A stretch of DNA of 64,000 nt from Leptospira sp. WS4.C2 (GTDB lineage Bacteria; Spirochaetota; Leptospiria; Leptospirales; Leptospiraceae). Under the pieces are notes generated by a model. The model was not told the origin of the DNA. It saw only the letters and a program-made list of their open reading frames with translations, and searched no databases. The position numbers and the translations under genes are program-made. How positions within the stretch are numbered: the first letter of the stretch is position 1; each line of letters opens with the position of its first letter. The stretch lies in assembly GCF_040833985.1 (NCBI RefSeq), contig NZ_CP162139.1:1508001-1572000 (forward strand), written 5' to 3'. Below are positions 34,986 through 43,917 of the stretch, in pieces.

Positions 34986-35602
34986 TTTTCCCCTCTGGCT
35001 TCTCGGTGTTTCCTCCGCCACCAATAGAAGACGACTACAGCAATGGCAAGGACAACCAGTGCGAGGATGATGGTTTGGCCATTTCGCACCCAGCCCATCA
35101 GTTCATCAAAATTATGGGCCCCGTAATAACCCAAATAGACCCAAATAGGAACAGAGATAAGGGCAGCAAATCCATCGGTGAATAAAAAACGAAGGAAACT
35201 AATTTGTTTGGATGTGCCTGCAGTAAAGAAAATCGGCATCCGAAGTCCTGGCATAAAACGCCCAAAGAACACCACCCAACGGCCATATTTCTTGAACTGT
35301 TCGCGTACTTTGTCGAAACGTTCTGGGTGGAGAACTGTCCTAAGGACAGGAAGGGTAAGTGCTTTTTCCCCATAGTAACTTCCGAGCCAAAATACAAAGC
35401 TGTCTCCGAGTAACACTCCGGCCATTCCTACAAGGAACATGATATGAACATTGGCATAACCAAGGCCTGAGATGACTCCACCAGCGGTGAGGGAAATGTC
35501 TTCGGGAACCGGAAGACCAAATCCACAAAGGATCAGAATTCCAAAAACGGCAAAATAACCGTATTGCATAAAAATGGAAACTAGAGTTTGTAGAAAGTCC
35601 AT
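34982..35602 (-). CDS. DedA family membrane protein
   Basis: A 206-residue inner-membrane protein of the DedA/SNARE-associated family, whose members help recycle undecaprenyl phosphate or other lipids across the membrane. The family marks are in place: ILILCGFGLPVPEDISLTAGGV (the E/D of the first reentrant loop), GVLLGDSFVFWLGSYYGE, KKYGRWVVFFGRFMPGLRMPIFFTAG (the F/G-R-F-x-P-G-x-R motif) and RFLFTDGFAALISVPIWVYLGYYGAHN. It overlaps a small lipoprotein gene by four bases and is divergent from dgt with 49 bases between. Confidence 0.9.
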   Translation of the reverse strand: MDFLQTLVSIFMQYGYFAVFGILILCGFGLPVPEDISLTAGGVISGLGYANVHIMFLVGMAGVLLGDSFVFWLGSYYGEKALTLPVLRTVLHPERFDKVREQFKKYGRWVVFFGRFMPGLRMPIFFTAGTSKQISFLRFLFTDGFAALISVPIWVYLGYYGAHNFDELMGWVRNGQTIILALVVLAIAVVVFYWWRRKHREARGEK

Positions 35603-35651
35603 GAGGGATTTATACTGATTTTATGGTTTCGTTCAAAAAGGAAAGAGATTT

Positions 35652-36812
35652 ATGAAGAAAGGGAGAAATGAACTCCTAGAGGAAGAAGAAAAAATCCTTG
35701 CTCCCTATGCGGTAAAGAGTAGAAATCCAGGAGAAAGGGAGCATCCAGAACCGGAACATCCCTACCGGCTTCCCTTTCAGAGGGATCGCGATCGTATCAT
35801 TCATTCTCATGCCTTCAAACGTCTGGAATACAAAACCCAAGTATTTGTGTATTCGGAAGGGGATCATTTTCGCAATCGACTCACGCATACCTTAGAAGTT
35901 GCCGGAATTTCTAAAACCATCTCCAAGGTTCTTGGTCTCAATGAAGACTTAAGTGAAACTATCGCCCTTGCTCATGACTTAGGCCATTCTCCTTTTGGAC
36001 ATGCTGGACAAGAAGCACTTTCGGAACTGATGCGTGGCAAAGGTGGTTTTGAACACAACAAACAATCGTTACGTGTAGTTCAAAAGTTAGAACGAAGGTA
36101 TCCTGAGTTTCCTGGTCTAAATCTTTGTGGAGAAACTTTACTTGGAATTATGAAACATGGGGGAGACTATGAAACCTCCGAACTCTTAGATGTCAGACGA
36201 GATACTGGACCCTCTTTGGAAGCAATGGTAGTCGATAGTTCTGATGAAATTACTTATAGCGCCCATGATTTGGAAGATGGATTAGAAAGTGGACTTCTCT
36301 CACTTTCTGATGTTACGGAACTAAAAGTTTGGAAACGAATCGAGGATTCTTTTCCAAAAACCAATCCATCAGACAAAGATTCCGTTTCTCGCTCCGCAGG
36401 GAGGGTGCTTCTCAACCTGATGGTTTCTGATTTGATTGATAGTATAGACCGTTGTTTGCAAAAACATTCCATTCAGTCGAGAGAGGATGTGTCGAGAGCC
36501 TTTCTTACCCAAAAGAAACTCATACAATTTTCTGAAGAGTTCCAACTAGAATTTAAGGAACTCAAATCATTTTTATTCGGAAAACTTTATCGGCATCCAG
36601 AAGTTTCTAGGATGAGTGAACGTGGGAAAGAAACCATTTTTTTACTCTTCAAACATTTTGAGTCGCATCCAGAATCGATTCCTGAGTCGTACAGGAAAAG
36701 GGAGGAAGAAGAAGGACGGATGCGGATCATTTGTGATTATATAGCGGGAATGACAGACCGCTATGCCATTGAAAAGTTAAAACGAGAAGGCATCCTTTGG
36801 TTTCCTTATTAA
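35652..36812 (+). CDS. dgt: dGTP triphosphohydrolase-like HD-domain protein
   Basis: A 386-residue cytoplasmic HD-superfamily hydrolase that splits dNTPs to nucleoside and tripolyphosphate. Metal-binding residues are visible: H in NRLTHTLEVAGI, HD in ALAHDLGHSPFGHAGQ, and a later D in DEITYSAHDLEDGLESG. The N-terminal RDRDRIIHSHAFKRLEYKTQVF segment is the hallmark of the Dgt family, and the C-terminal DYIAGMTDRYAIE segment ends the fold. The site AAAGGAAAGAG precedes the ATG by five bases. It stands alone, opposite to dedA. Confidence 0.9.
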   Translation: MKKGRNELLEEEEKILAPYAVKSRNPGEREHPEPEHPYRLPFQRDRDRIIHSHAFKRLEYKTQVFVYSEGDHFRNRLTHTLEVAGISKTISKVLGLNEDLSETIALAHDLGHSPFGHAGQEALSELMRGKGGFEHNKQSLRVVQKLERRYPEFPGLNLCGETLLGIMKHGGDYETSELLDVRRDTGPSLEAMVVDSSDEITYSAHDLEDGLESGLLSLSDVTELKVWKRIEDSFPKTNPSDKDSVSRSAGRVLLNLMVSDLIDSIDRCLQKHSIQSREDVSRAFLTQKKLIQFSEEFQLEFKELKSFLFGKLYRHPEVSRMSERGKETIFLLFKHFESHPESIPESYRKREEEEGRMRIICDYIAGMTDRYAIEKLKREGILWFPY

Positions 36813-36981
36813 TGAAAATAATTACACCTGAATTTGAATTCAAAAACTTTGGAGAAATTTGAATGTATCCATTGTATTCCAATTCCCGCTCCCCTATAGC
36901 AAATGAGTGTTAGTTGTATTAAGTGTTGTTTCTGCCCTGGGGGACTTGAGGAGTAATTCTGTTAGGTATGACTTTTTCTGA

Positions 36982-37623
36982 TTAGGGTGATTCAGGGAGG
37001 AGAGTCATTTCTCTAAGAAACTGGTTTTGTATGGAATGAGAGAGGTCTTTCCAGTTTTTGGCCCAATCCGCGGATCCTTCTGGGCCGACAATATTGGTTA
37101 CCGCTAAGTAAGCAGTGACAGAAACAGAAAACTTTGCCGCAACTTTCGCAATTCCAAATAGTTCTAAATTTTCCACTGCCAAATTTACCCAAGAGTCCTC
37201 CGGTGGTGTTTTTAGCTCAGTAAGTGAAATGGTCGTGGGGGCATTACAAGAAACACTTGGAAAGTCATTGTCCGAAACTAGGTAGAAGGACTCTGGAGAT
37301 TCTGGGATTTGTTTGGATAATTTTAAGGCATGAGTCAGTTCTTTCGTGTAAACAAGCTTAGGCGAAACGATCGACCTAATAGGAATATGAGTCCATTCAT
37401 AAGCTCCGCAAGATCCAAAAAAGATGATATGCCTGATCTTTTTATTTCGAAAAAGAAAATCGGATAAATTAACGGCGGCCTCTAAGTTTCCAATGCCCAT
37501 CACTTCCAGATGAGGAAATTTACCTGAAGCCCGAAGGATTCCAATCTCTCCTTCAAATGCTCCGGTAACTAGTGTTTGGTTAGGATTAAAGGGTAACAAG
37601 TCCTTCCGTTTCAGGATATCCAT
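36982..37623 (-). CDS. Nucleoside phosphorylase-family protein, futalosine-hydrolase-like
   Basis: A 213-residue protein with the MTAN/PNP fold: HLEVMGIGNLEAAVNLSDFL (nucleoside-binding G-x-G), HIIFFGSCGAYEW (G-x-C/x-G), NLAVENLELFGIAKVAAKF (the E of the M-E motif) and VTNIVGPEGSADW. In MTA/SAH nucleosidases the last segment has a catalytic Asp; here it is Asn followed by VGPxGS, which resembles the N-x-V-G-P pattern of futalosine hydrolase (MqnB). I therefore suggest a menaquinone-pathway hydrolase, without proof. The start overlaps argC by 38 bases in another frame. Confidence 0.6.
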   Translation of the reverse strand: MDILKRKDLLPFNPNQTLVTGAFEGEIGILRASGKFPHLEVMGIGNLEAAVNLSDFLFRNKKIRHIIFFGSCGAYEWTHIPIRSIVSPKLVYTKELTHALKLSKQIPESPESFYLVSDNDFPSVSCNAPTTISLTELKTPPEDSWVNLAVENLELFGIAKVAAKFSVSVTAYLAVTNIVGPEGSADWAKNWKDLSHSIQNQFLREMTLLPESP

Positions 37624-38608
37624 ACATTAAATTTAAATTCTGTAAGGCTTGACCTGCGGCTCCTTTAACAAGATTGTCTAGTGCCGATACAATGACTAAA
37701 GTATTCCCTTTGATGCGGAATCCCAGATCCAAAAAGTTTGTGTTCTGCACTTTTCTGATCTCTACTTCTTCGGGAGTCTGGTACAATCGGACAAATGGTT
37801 CTTTTGCCGCTGCGACTTGAAATTTTTCTTCTACCAGTTTTGGATCTATTCCTTTCGGAAATGAAATGTAGATAGTGGCAAGGATTCCTCGATAGATTGG
37901 AAGTAGGTGAGGAGTAAAATGAATTTCTTTTTCTTCTGTTCCTACAAAACCGTATTCTTCCATTTCTGGTTCATGTTGGTGAGTAAGGATTTTGTATGCT
38001 CTGAAATTTTCATATACATGGGTATAGGCAAATTTGATTTCTTCCGTCCTTCCGCCCGCTCCACTCACTCCCGATTTGGCATCTACGATGACTGGGCCTT
38101 GGATTTCTTTTCTTAAATTTCCAAGAAGGGCAATGGGTAAAATGGCAGAGGTCGCATAACAGCCAGGATTCGAAACAAAGTTTGCATTTTTTAATTTTTC
38201 TCGAAAGAGTTCCGGCAAACCAAAGACCACTTGGTCCATCATCCCAAATTCTGTATGAGGAAATTGATAGGCCTTTTCGAATTTGGTTTGGTTGTGAAGT
38301 CTAAATGTTCCCGACAGATCAATGACCTTACGACCTTCCTTCAAATACTGGGGAGCTTTCTCAAGCGAAACTTCATTCGGAGTGGCAAGAACAATTCCTG
38401 CCTCCTTGGGAACCGGAGCATCGTGTTTTTGAAACTTTAAATCCGGCAAGTGACTGAGGTCGGGGAAAACTTCACGGATATGTTTGCCATCAACTTGGTT
38501 GGATGTAACATGGGCCAGTTCAAAACCTGGATGGTGAGCAATAAGCTTTGTGAGTTCTTTTCCGGTAAGACCACCGGCACCGATGATTGCAATCTTTGTT
38601 TGTTTCAT
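37586..38608 (-). CDS. argC: N-acetyl-gamma-glutamyl-phosphate reductase
   Basis: ArgC reduces N-acetylglutamyl phosphate with NADPH in arginine synthesis, in the cytoplasm. It has 340 residues from the ATG at 38608; an in-frame TTG at 38626 would add six. The N-terminal Rossmann motif IAIIGAGGLTGKEL, the catalytic C150 in SNPGCYATS, GVSGAGGRT and HQHEPEMEEY (His) are typical of type 1 ArgC. No ribosome site is obvious before the start. The 3' end overlaps the nucleoside phosphorylase-like gene by 38 bases. No other arg gene is in the window. Confidence 0.93.
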   Translation of the reverse strand: MKQTKIAIIGAGGLTGKELTKLIAHHPGFELAHVTSNQVDGKHIREVFPDLSHLPDLKFQKHDAPVPKEAGIVLATPNEVSLEKAPQYLKEGRKVIDLSGTFRLHNQTKFEKAYQFPHTEFGMMDQVVFGLPELFREKLKNANFVSNPGCYATSAILPIALLGNLRKEIQGPVIVDAKSGVSGAGGRTEEIKFAYTHVYENFRAYKILTHQHEPEMEEYGFVGTEEKEIHFTPHLLPIYRGILATIYISFPKGIDPKLVEEKFQVAAAKEPFVRLYQTPEEVEIRKVQNTNFLDLGFRIKGNTLVIVSALDNLVKGAAGQALQNLNLMYGYPETEGLVTL

Positions 38609-38717
38609 AGAGGGAACCAAGGTCAAGATTTGCGGATTGGTTCATGTTGTCAAACGGCTCTAATCTAGAATTGAGTTGATTTTTCAAAATCTTCCGTTCT
38701 ACTTATGAGACCTTTTT

Positions 38718-40304
38718 ATGGTCACTTCCTCAAGTCTTCTCAAAGAATTTTCGCTTCAAATGAAATCAAAGGGTCTCATGATTTTGGTTTCAATCCGAAT
38801 GATCATAGGATGGGTGGGGATTCTTGCTTCTTTACTAAACATTGGTAAACCGACATTTTACATCGCTTCGGGCATTGCATTTTATTTCCTTGCCACTTCT
38901 ATATACGGTCGTTACCAAATTAAGAGAATTCTTATTTCTGAATTAAGGAATGGATTAGTGATTCCATTTTTGGTGGTAGACTATTTTGTCATTTTACTTG
39001 GTTTTTATTCTGCAATCTTAAGTTACCCTAGTGGGTTTACAGCAGTTCCCATCCAAAACTCGATATTTTTCTCCATCTTCTTTTTATACCAACTCTATAT
39101 TGGATTTTTTTTGCAACAAAAGTTTTCTGCGATTATGGGTGTCGTTGTAATCCTGGGATACATGGGAGGGATTGGGATTGCACATGCGAATGGTGCAGAA
39201 TTATTCACGGAATACCGATTCATTCCTCAGTCACCGGGTCGCATTATACTCTCAATAGAAATTTTGAAAGTGATTTTGTTATTAGCAAAGACCGTTTGTA
39301 TTGTGAAGTTAGTTTCCTTTCTTTTGGATATATTAGAAAACAACAACCAAACCCTTGCAGACGAGTTGAATCAAAGAGAAACTTCTCTATTAAAAAATGA
39401 TCGGTTGGTTACGTTAGGAAATTTGGCTGCGAACGTAGCTCATGAAATTAATAATCCTTTAGCTGGTATTAAGTCAATGAATGAGTTTCTCTTAGAGGAA
39501 GAAATATATTTTCTCAATAGAAAAGATCCACTCTGGTTAGAAAAAGAAAAACAAATTTTATGGTTATATCGTAACAGGATAGAAAAAAGAGAAGATCATG
39601 ATTTAATTTTGAATCTTTATTCTTATTTGCCTAAAAAGGATAGAGATTATTTAGCAGAACGTTGTGTGGATTTGGGTGTGGATCACAGGTCCTTTGAAGG
39701 TTTGTCCGAGGACAATAGGAAAGAATGGGATTTTGTTTTTTTATGGCTTAAGTATAAAACCATGGAAAAAGCAAATCTCCTTGTTTCCAATGCCATTGAT
39801 CGAACTGAAAAAGTGGTAGCTACTTTTAAACAATTCTCTCAGCCATTTTTGGATCGCGATCAAAATGTTGTCCGAGTGGGTGAAGGGATTCGTGATATTC
39901 TATTGCTTTACAATCACTACTGGGAGTCCGGCAGGACTCTTTCCACAGAAATTGATGATTCCCTTACCGCATTCCTTTGCGAACCTGCGATGAAATTAGT
40001 TTGGTCACATTTGATTTATAATGCAATCCAAGCAACCAACCAAACTGCTGGGAAAGTAAAAGTGCAAGTCAAACGAACCGCAGAAAATGAGATTGAAGTT
40101 TCCATCTTCGATAATGGTGTCGGAATTCTAAGCGAGTGGAAAGAGAGTATCTTTCATCCCTTTTTTACCACAAAAGAAAAAGGGGAGGGAATAGGTTTGG
40201 GACTTTTTATCTCAAAAGAAATTGTTGAAAAACAGGGTGGCCGACTTCAGTTTGAAAGTCATCCTCAAGAGACTGTCTTTCGTGTGTATTTACCAGTTGC
40301 GTAA
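38718..40304 (+). CDS. Membrane histidine kinase with insertion in the dimerisation hairpin
   Basis: A 528-residue sensor kinase. The first 205 residues hold six or so membrane helices; a short coiled coil leads to the H-box NVAHEINNPLAGIKS with H242. About 90 extra residues (about 255-345, YFLNRKDPLWLEKEKQILWLY and following) separate the H-box helix from the second dimerisation helix (about 348-378). The ATPase domain has N-box HLIYNAIQA (431-439), G1 DNGVGI (465-470), F-box FHPFFTTK and G2 GIGLGL (491-496). It lacks a receiver and no response regulator is adjacent. A c-type-haem lipoprotein gene follows 38 bases later, possibly its sensor partner. Confidence 0.9.
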   Translation: MVTSSSLLKEFSLQMKSKGLMILVSIRMIIGWVGILASLLNIGKPTFYIASGIAFYFLATSIYGRYQIKRILISELRNGLVIPFLVVDYFVILLGFYSAILSYPSGFTAVPIQNSIFFSIFFLYQLYIGFFLQQKFSAIMGVVVILGYMGGIGIAHANGAELFTEYRFIPQSPGRIILSIEILKVILLLAKTVCIVKLVSFLLDILENNNQTLADELNQRETSLLKNDRLVTLGNLAANVAHEINNPLAGIKSMNEFLLEEEIYFLNRKDPLWLEKEKQILWLYRNRIEKREDHDLILNLYSYLPKKDRDYLAERCVDLGVDHRSFEGLSEDNRKEWDFVFLWLKYKTMEKANLLVSNAIDRTEKVVATFKQFSQPFLDRDQNVVRVGEGIRDILLLYNHYWESGRTLSTEIDDSLTAFLCEPAMKLVWSHLIYNAIQATNQTAGKVKVQVKRTAENEIEVSIFDNGVGILSEWKESIFHPFFTTKEKGEGIGLGLFISKEIVEKQGGRLQFESHPQETVFRVYLPVA

Positions 40305-40342
40305 GAAAGAAAAAGGATTAGAATTCCTTTAAGAGGTTTGTT

Positions 40343-40915
40343 ATGGAAAAGATTTTTGCAAGAGAAATAGGATACTCGATTTGTGTATCAATCCTTCTGG
40401 CCTTCTATGGCTGCCACAAAACAGATTACGAGGCGGCTGCCAAAGCAATCGCCAAGGAAGCAAAGACAAACCTGACAGAAAAATTGACTGTTTCCCTAAC
40501 TAAAGGAGGAACAATACAAGCCATTCCGTTTTGTAAACAAAATGCTATGACATTTACAAACGAATTGGGATTGAAAAAAGGAGTTCTTCTTCGTCGAATT
40601 TCTGATAAACCAAGGAACCCATTGAATGTTGTTACAGATGAAGAAAGAAAGATTTTTTTGGAGATCAGTGCCAATCCATCAAAGGAAGGTGAGTATCCTT
40701 TGAAGACTGTGCGAACAGAAAAAACAGTAACCGTATACATCCCAATTCCCACAGCGGGACTTTGCCTTCAGTGCCATGGCGAACCAAATTTGGACATCCA
40801 AAAAGATACATTAGAAGTTCTGAACAAAGAATATCCTGCGGATCTTGCTCGAGGGTATCGAGTCGGTAGTTTACGAGGGCTTTTTTCCGTGCGGTTTACC
40901 AAATCAATTGAATGA
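40343..40915 (+). CDS. Tll0287-like (DUF3365) c-type haem lipoprotein
   Basis: A 190-residue predicted lipoprotein (lipobox FYGC, Cys about 24). The domain starts at about 28 with a helix (EAAAKAIAKEAKTNLTEKL) and contains VLLRRISDKPRNPLNVVTDEER (about 81-102), the DUF3365/Tll0287 signature, and the haem site C141-L-Q-C144-H145-G. The haem is probably covalently bound in the periplasm. Tll0287-type proteins are PAS-like haem sensors. The gene sits between a histidine kinase gene and a hybrid kinase gene (15-base gap to the latter), which argues for a redox- or gas-sensing pathway. Haem attachment needs a cytochrome c maturation system, not seen here. Confidence 0.85.
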   Translation: MEKIFAREIGYSICVSILLAFYGCHKTDYEAAAKAIAKEAKTNLTEKLTVSLTKGGTIQAIPFCKQNAMTFTNELGLKKGVLLRRISDKPRNPLNVVTDEERKIFLEISANPSKEGEYPLKTVRTEKTVTVYIPIPTAGLCLQCHGEPNLDIQKDTLEVLNKEYPADLARGYRVGSLRGLFSVRFTKSIE

Positions 40916-40930
40916 ATCATACAAGTTAAA

Positions 40931-43651
40931 ATGAATCCGATTACATTCATTGCAGGCAAACGGGAGTTATGTGAACTTGTAATGGAATTTGGTTTGCATG
41001 GCTTTTTAGTCTGGGATCCATCCATTGGAATCGTATACCCTAGTCCCGTTGCCTCTAAGTCGATGGGGATGACTGAGGAACAATCCTTTCCGGCAGAATG
41101 TATACTGACAAATTCAGGGATTCTTTTGGATAAAGTCATTGGAACAAAAGAATCTATCATCGGTCGTATTTGTTTTGATCCCAATAATAGCGCGGGTTTT
41201 CCATTCCGAATGCATCCAAAGGAATTTGCAGAATCTGGAAAAAAATATGTCCTTTTGGTTTTAGACACAACCATAGAAGGTCCGAATCATACAAATCCTC
41301 ATATTTTACAATCAACTGAATTGTCTAGGGATTTGTTTTCCACTTCCTTTCGGAGTTCAAGTATCGGAATGGAAATTGAAAATCCTCATGGAGAGGTGAT
41401 CGAAGTCAACCCCATCTTTTGTCAGTGGCTTGGATATTCAGCTTCGGAATTAAAAACAAAATCCATTTCGGATATCACACATCCTGAAGATTTGGAGTTA
41501 GAACTTTCTTTTTTGGAAAAACTCAATCGAGGATCGATCCAAAGTTTCCAAATCAAAAAACGTTATATTACGAAAGACAAACGATTGATTTGGGCAGTGT
41601 TAAACAAATCAATCATCCGGGATCATTCTGGAAATCCAATTTATTACCTCTCTCAAATTTTAGACATCTCAGAGTCATTACAAGCGGAGATGGAATTACA
41701 AAACATCTCTCGGTTACTCGACCAAGTGGCTGGCCTTGCTAAAATTGGTGGATGGGATTTGGATTTAAGATCCAATAAAGCTAGTTGGACTAACGTAACT
41801 AAGAACATTCACGAAGTAGAGGATGATTATATCCCGAGTGTGGAAGGTGGGATTCAATTTTTTCAAGCTGAAGAAAGCAAACGAAAGATATCAAATGCTG
41901 TATCATTATTGTTAGCAGAGGGAAAAGAATACGATTTAGAGTTAGAGATGGTAACGGCCAAAGGAAACCAAACATGGGTTCGAACCATTGGTCGTGCAGA
42001 GTATGAGAATGGAAAAATTGTAAAGATTTACGGAATCATCCAAGACATCAATGAACGCAAAAAATGGGAAATGGCACTCGCTGCACAAACATCCATTTTA
42101 TGGTCTTTTGTGGAACATGCACCAGCAGCCGTCGCCATGTTAGATCAAGAGATGCGTTATGTAGCTCTTAGTCAACGTTGGATTGAAGATTATAAAATTC
42201 CCCTAACTAAAGAAGAAATCATCGGAAAAAGCCATTATGAAGTTTTCCCAAATATTAGCAAGGAATGGAAAGAAATCCACTCACGGGGGTTACGTGGAGA
42301 GGTACTAAAACGAGATGAAGATGTTTGGAGACCTCCAGGTTGGGAAAAAGACCAAGTAATCCAATGGGAAATACGCCCGTGGAGTCAACTTGGTGGAGGG
42401 ATTGGTGGGATTCTAATGTTTACTCGTGACATTACAGAAGCTTATGAAACCAAGTTAGAATTGAAGGTTGCTAAAGAATTTGCAGAAAAGGCTTATAGTG
42501 CCAAATCCGAATTTTTAGCAAATATGAGTCATGAAATCCGAACTCCACTAAATGGAATCATAGGTTATTCAGATTTACTTGCAGAAACTTTAGAAAACTC
42601 ATCTTACAATGAATATGCGCAAATAGTCAAACAGTCTGCTCATGCTTTGTTAAATATTGTCAATGATATCTTGGACTTTTCAAAGGCTGAAGCCGGAAAG
42701 TTACAATTGGCAGAAGAAGCATACAATCTAAAAAAATTGGTTTTGGAAGCAATTAAAATCATGAATATCCAGGCTATCATCAAGGGACTGGATATTAAAT
42801 TTCATATCGATGAAAACATTCCTCCACTTCTCATGTTTGATTCTAATCGTTTGAGGCAAATAATCTTGAATTTAATTGGAAATGCGATCAAATTTACAGA
42901 AGCAGGTTTTGTTGAATGTAATGTGAAACGTTTGGATGCGCCAGAAACAAATTCAGTAAAACTAAGAATATCTGTGATAGATACTGGAATTGGAATCGCT
43001 AAAGACAGTCAGGAAAAGATATTTGATTCATTTACTCAGGAAGATTTTTCCACAACACGAAGGTTTGGTGGGACTGGCCTTGGTTTGGCCATCTGTAAAC
43101 AGTTACTTGCTCTAATGAAATCTGATTTACAATTAAAAAGTGAATTAAACCTAGGAAGTGAATTTTATTTTGATATTCAATTGAGGATTCCCGAATTTGA
43201 TCCAAAATTGCAAACGGCAAACTTGGAAACAAAAGATATGATCATTGGGACTAGAAATCAATCATCTATCAATGATACATCCAAAATTTTAGTTGTAGAA
43301 GATAATCCAGTAAACTTAGGCCTTATGAAAAATTTCATTAAACGTATTCTTCCTGAGGTGAAAATTTTAGAAGCTCAGAACGGAGAAGAGGCAATTCGTG
43401 TCTTTCAAGAAGAAACACCAACTCTTATACTGATGGATATCCAAATGCCTGTGATGAATGGGTATGATGCGACAAAGGAAATCAGAAAACTCCCCCAAGG
43501 CAAAACTTTGCCTATCATCGCAGTGACTGCAGGGATTATAGCCGGAGAAAAAGAAAAATGTTTGGGGTTTGGAATGAATGATTACATTAGCAAACCAGTT
43601 CAAAAAGAAAATTTGAAACAAACACTTTTGAAATGGCTAAATCAATCATAG
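40931..43651 (+). CDS. Multi-PAS hybrid histidine kinase with receiver domain
   Basis: A 906-residue soluble hybrid kinase. An N-terminal region (about 1-125) of unclear fold is followed by PAS/PAC domains at about 130-255 (GMEIENPHGEVIEVNPIF), 270-380 (KIGGWDLDLRSNKASW) and 385-510 (AAVAMLDQEMRYVALSQRW). The kinase core has H534 in NMSHEIRTPLNG, N-box LRQIILNLIGNAIKF, DTGIGI, FTQEDFSTTRRFGGTGLGL. A receiver domain (about 780-905) has the phosphoacceptor D836 in LILMDIQMPVMNG, K in YISKPVQ, and AVTAG. No output domain is present, so it must pass phosphate to a separate Hpt or regulator. It lies 15 bases after the haem lipoprotein gene. Confidence 0.93.
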   Translation: MNPITFIAGKRELCELVMEFGLHGFLVWDPSIGIVYPSPVASKSMGMTEEQSFPAECILTNSGILLDKVIGTKESIIGRICFDPNNSAGFPFRMHPKEFAESGKKYVLLVLDTTIEGPNHTNPHILQSTELSRDLFSTSFRSSSIGMEIENPHGEVIEVNPIFCQWLGYSASELKTKSISDITHPEDLELELSFLEKLNRGSIQSFQIKKRYITKDKRLIWAVLNKSIIRDHSGNPIYYLSQILDISESLQAEMELQNISRLLDQVAGLAKIGGWDLDLRSNKASWTNVTKNIHEVEDDYIPSVEGGIQFFQAEESKRKISNAVSLLLAEGKEYDLELEMVTAKGNQTWVRTIGRAEYENGKIVKIYGIIQDINERKKWEMALAAQTSILWSFVEHAPAAVAMLDQEMRYVALSQRWIEDYKIPLTKEEIIGKSHYEVFPNISKEWKEIHSRGLRGEVLKRDEDVWRPPGWEKDQVIQWEIRPWSQLGGGIGGILMFTRDITEAYETKLELKVAKEFAEKAYSAKSEFLANMSHEIRTPLNGIIGYSDLLAETLENSSYNEYAQIVKQSAHALLNIVNDILDFSKAEAGKLQLAEEAYNLKKLVLEAIKIMNIQAIIKGLDIKFHIDENIPPLLMFDSNRLRQIILNLIGNAIKFTEAGFVECNVKRLDAPETNSVKLRISVIDTGIGIAKDSQEKIFDSFTQEDFSTTRRFGGTGLGLAICKQLLALMKSDLQLKSELNLGSEFYFDIQLRIPEFDPKLQTANLETKDMIIGTRNQSSINDTSKILVVEDNPVNLGLMKNFIKRILPEVKILEAQNGEEAIRVFQEETPTLILMDIQMPVMNGYDATKEIRKLPQGKTLPIIAVTAGIIAGEKEKCLGFGMNDYISKPVQKENLKQTLLKWLNQS

Positions 43652-43740
43652 ATTTTTTCACCCAGTCAATTTAGTACCCCTTTTCCAAACATGGATATTT
43701 CTTGGTATTTTGCTTAAAGTCCGCCCGAGAAATAAACAAA

Positions 43741-43862
43741 ATGCCTGATAGTTCAGAGTCTTTAGTCAAGTTCTTCTCGTAAGACCAAGGAAGTCGGTGT
43801 TCATTCTTCGGAAAATCTTATTTCCGAAACAAAATCTGTTGTCATTCCCATGAGCGAAGAAA
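43741..43862 (+). other. Possible frameshifted short gene or structured leader before the RND gene
   Basis: An ATG frame at 43741 reads MPDSSESLVKFFS and stops at 43780. Shifting by one base at about 43768 opens a frame that runs SSRKTKEVGVHSSENLISET and on to MSEEKLTS, stop at about 43862. The composition is like local coding DNA. It could be the remnant of a gene, or chance. The hairpin at 43807-43828 lies within it. Confidence 0.25.
43807..43828. promoter_or_regulatory. Perfect hairpin in the RND gene leader
   Basis: TTCGGAAA-ATCTTA-TTTCCGAA is an 8-bp perfect stem with a 6-base loop, 90 bases before the RND start codon. No T-run follows, so it is not a simple terminator. Confidence 0.45.
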
Positions 43863-43865
43863 AAC

Positions 43866-43879
43866 TGACCAGTTAGTCA
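43866..43879. promoter_or_regulatory. TGAC-N6-GTCA inverted repeat, candidate operator of the RND gene
   Basis: TGAC CAGTTA GTCA lies 39 bases before the RND start codon. Inverted TGAC/GTCA half-sites of this type are seen for some TetR-family regulators of efflux pumps. No such regulator gene is adjacent. Confidence 0.3.
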
Positions 43880-43917
43880 ACATTTTTGTTTTTAGATTCA
43901 TTTTTAGGAAGTAACGA

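Noticed and set aside
36833..36844. 12-bp palindrome TTTGAATTCAAA downstream of dgt
   Set aside because: It is AT-rich, lies downstream of one gene end and converges on another, so neither operator nor terminator is supported.
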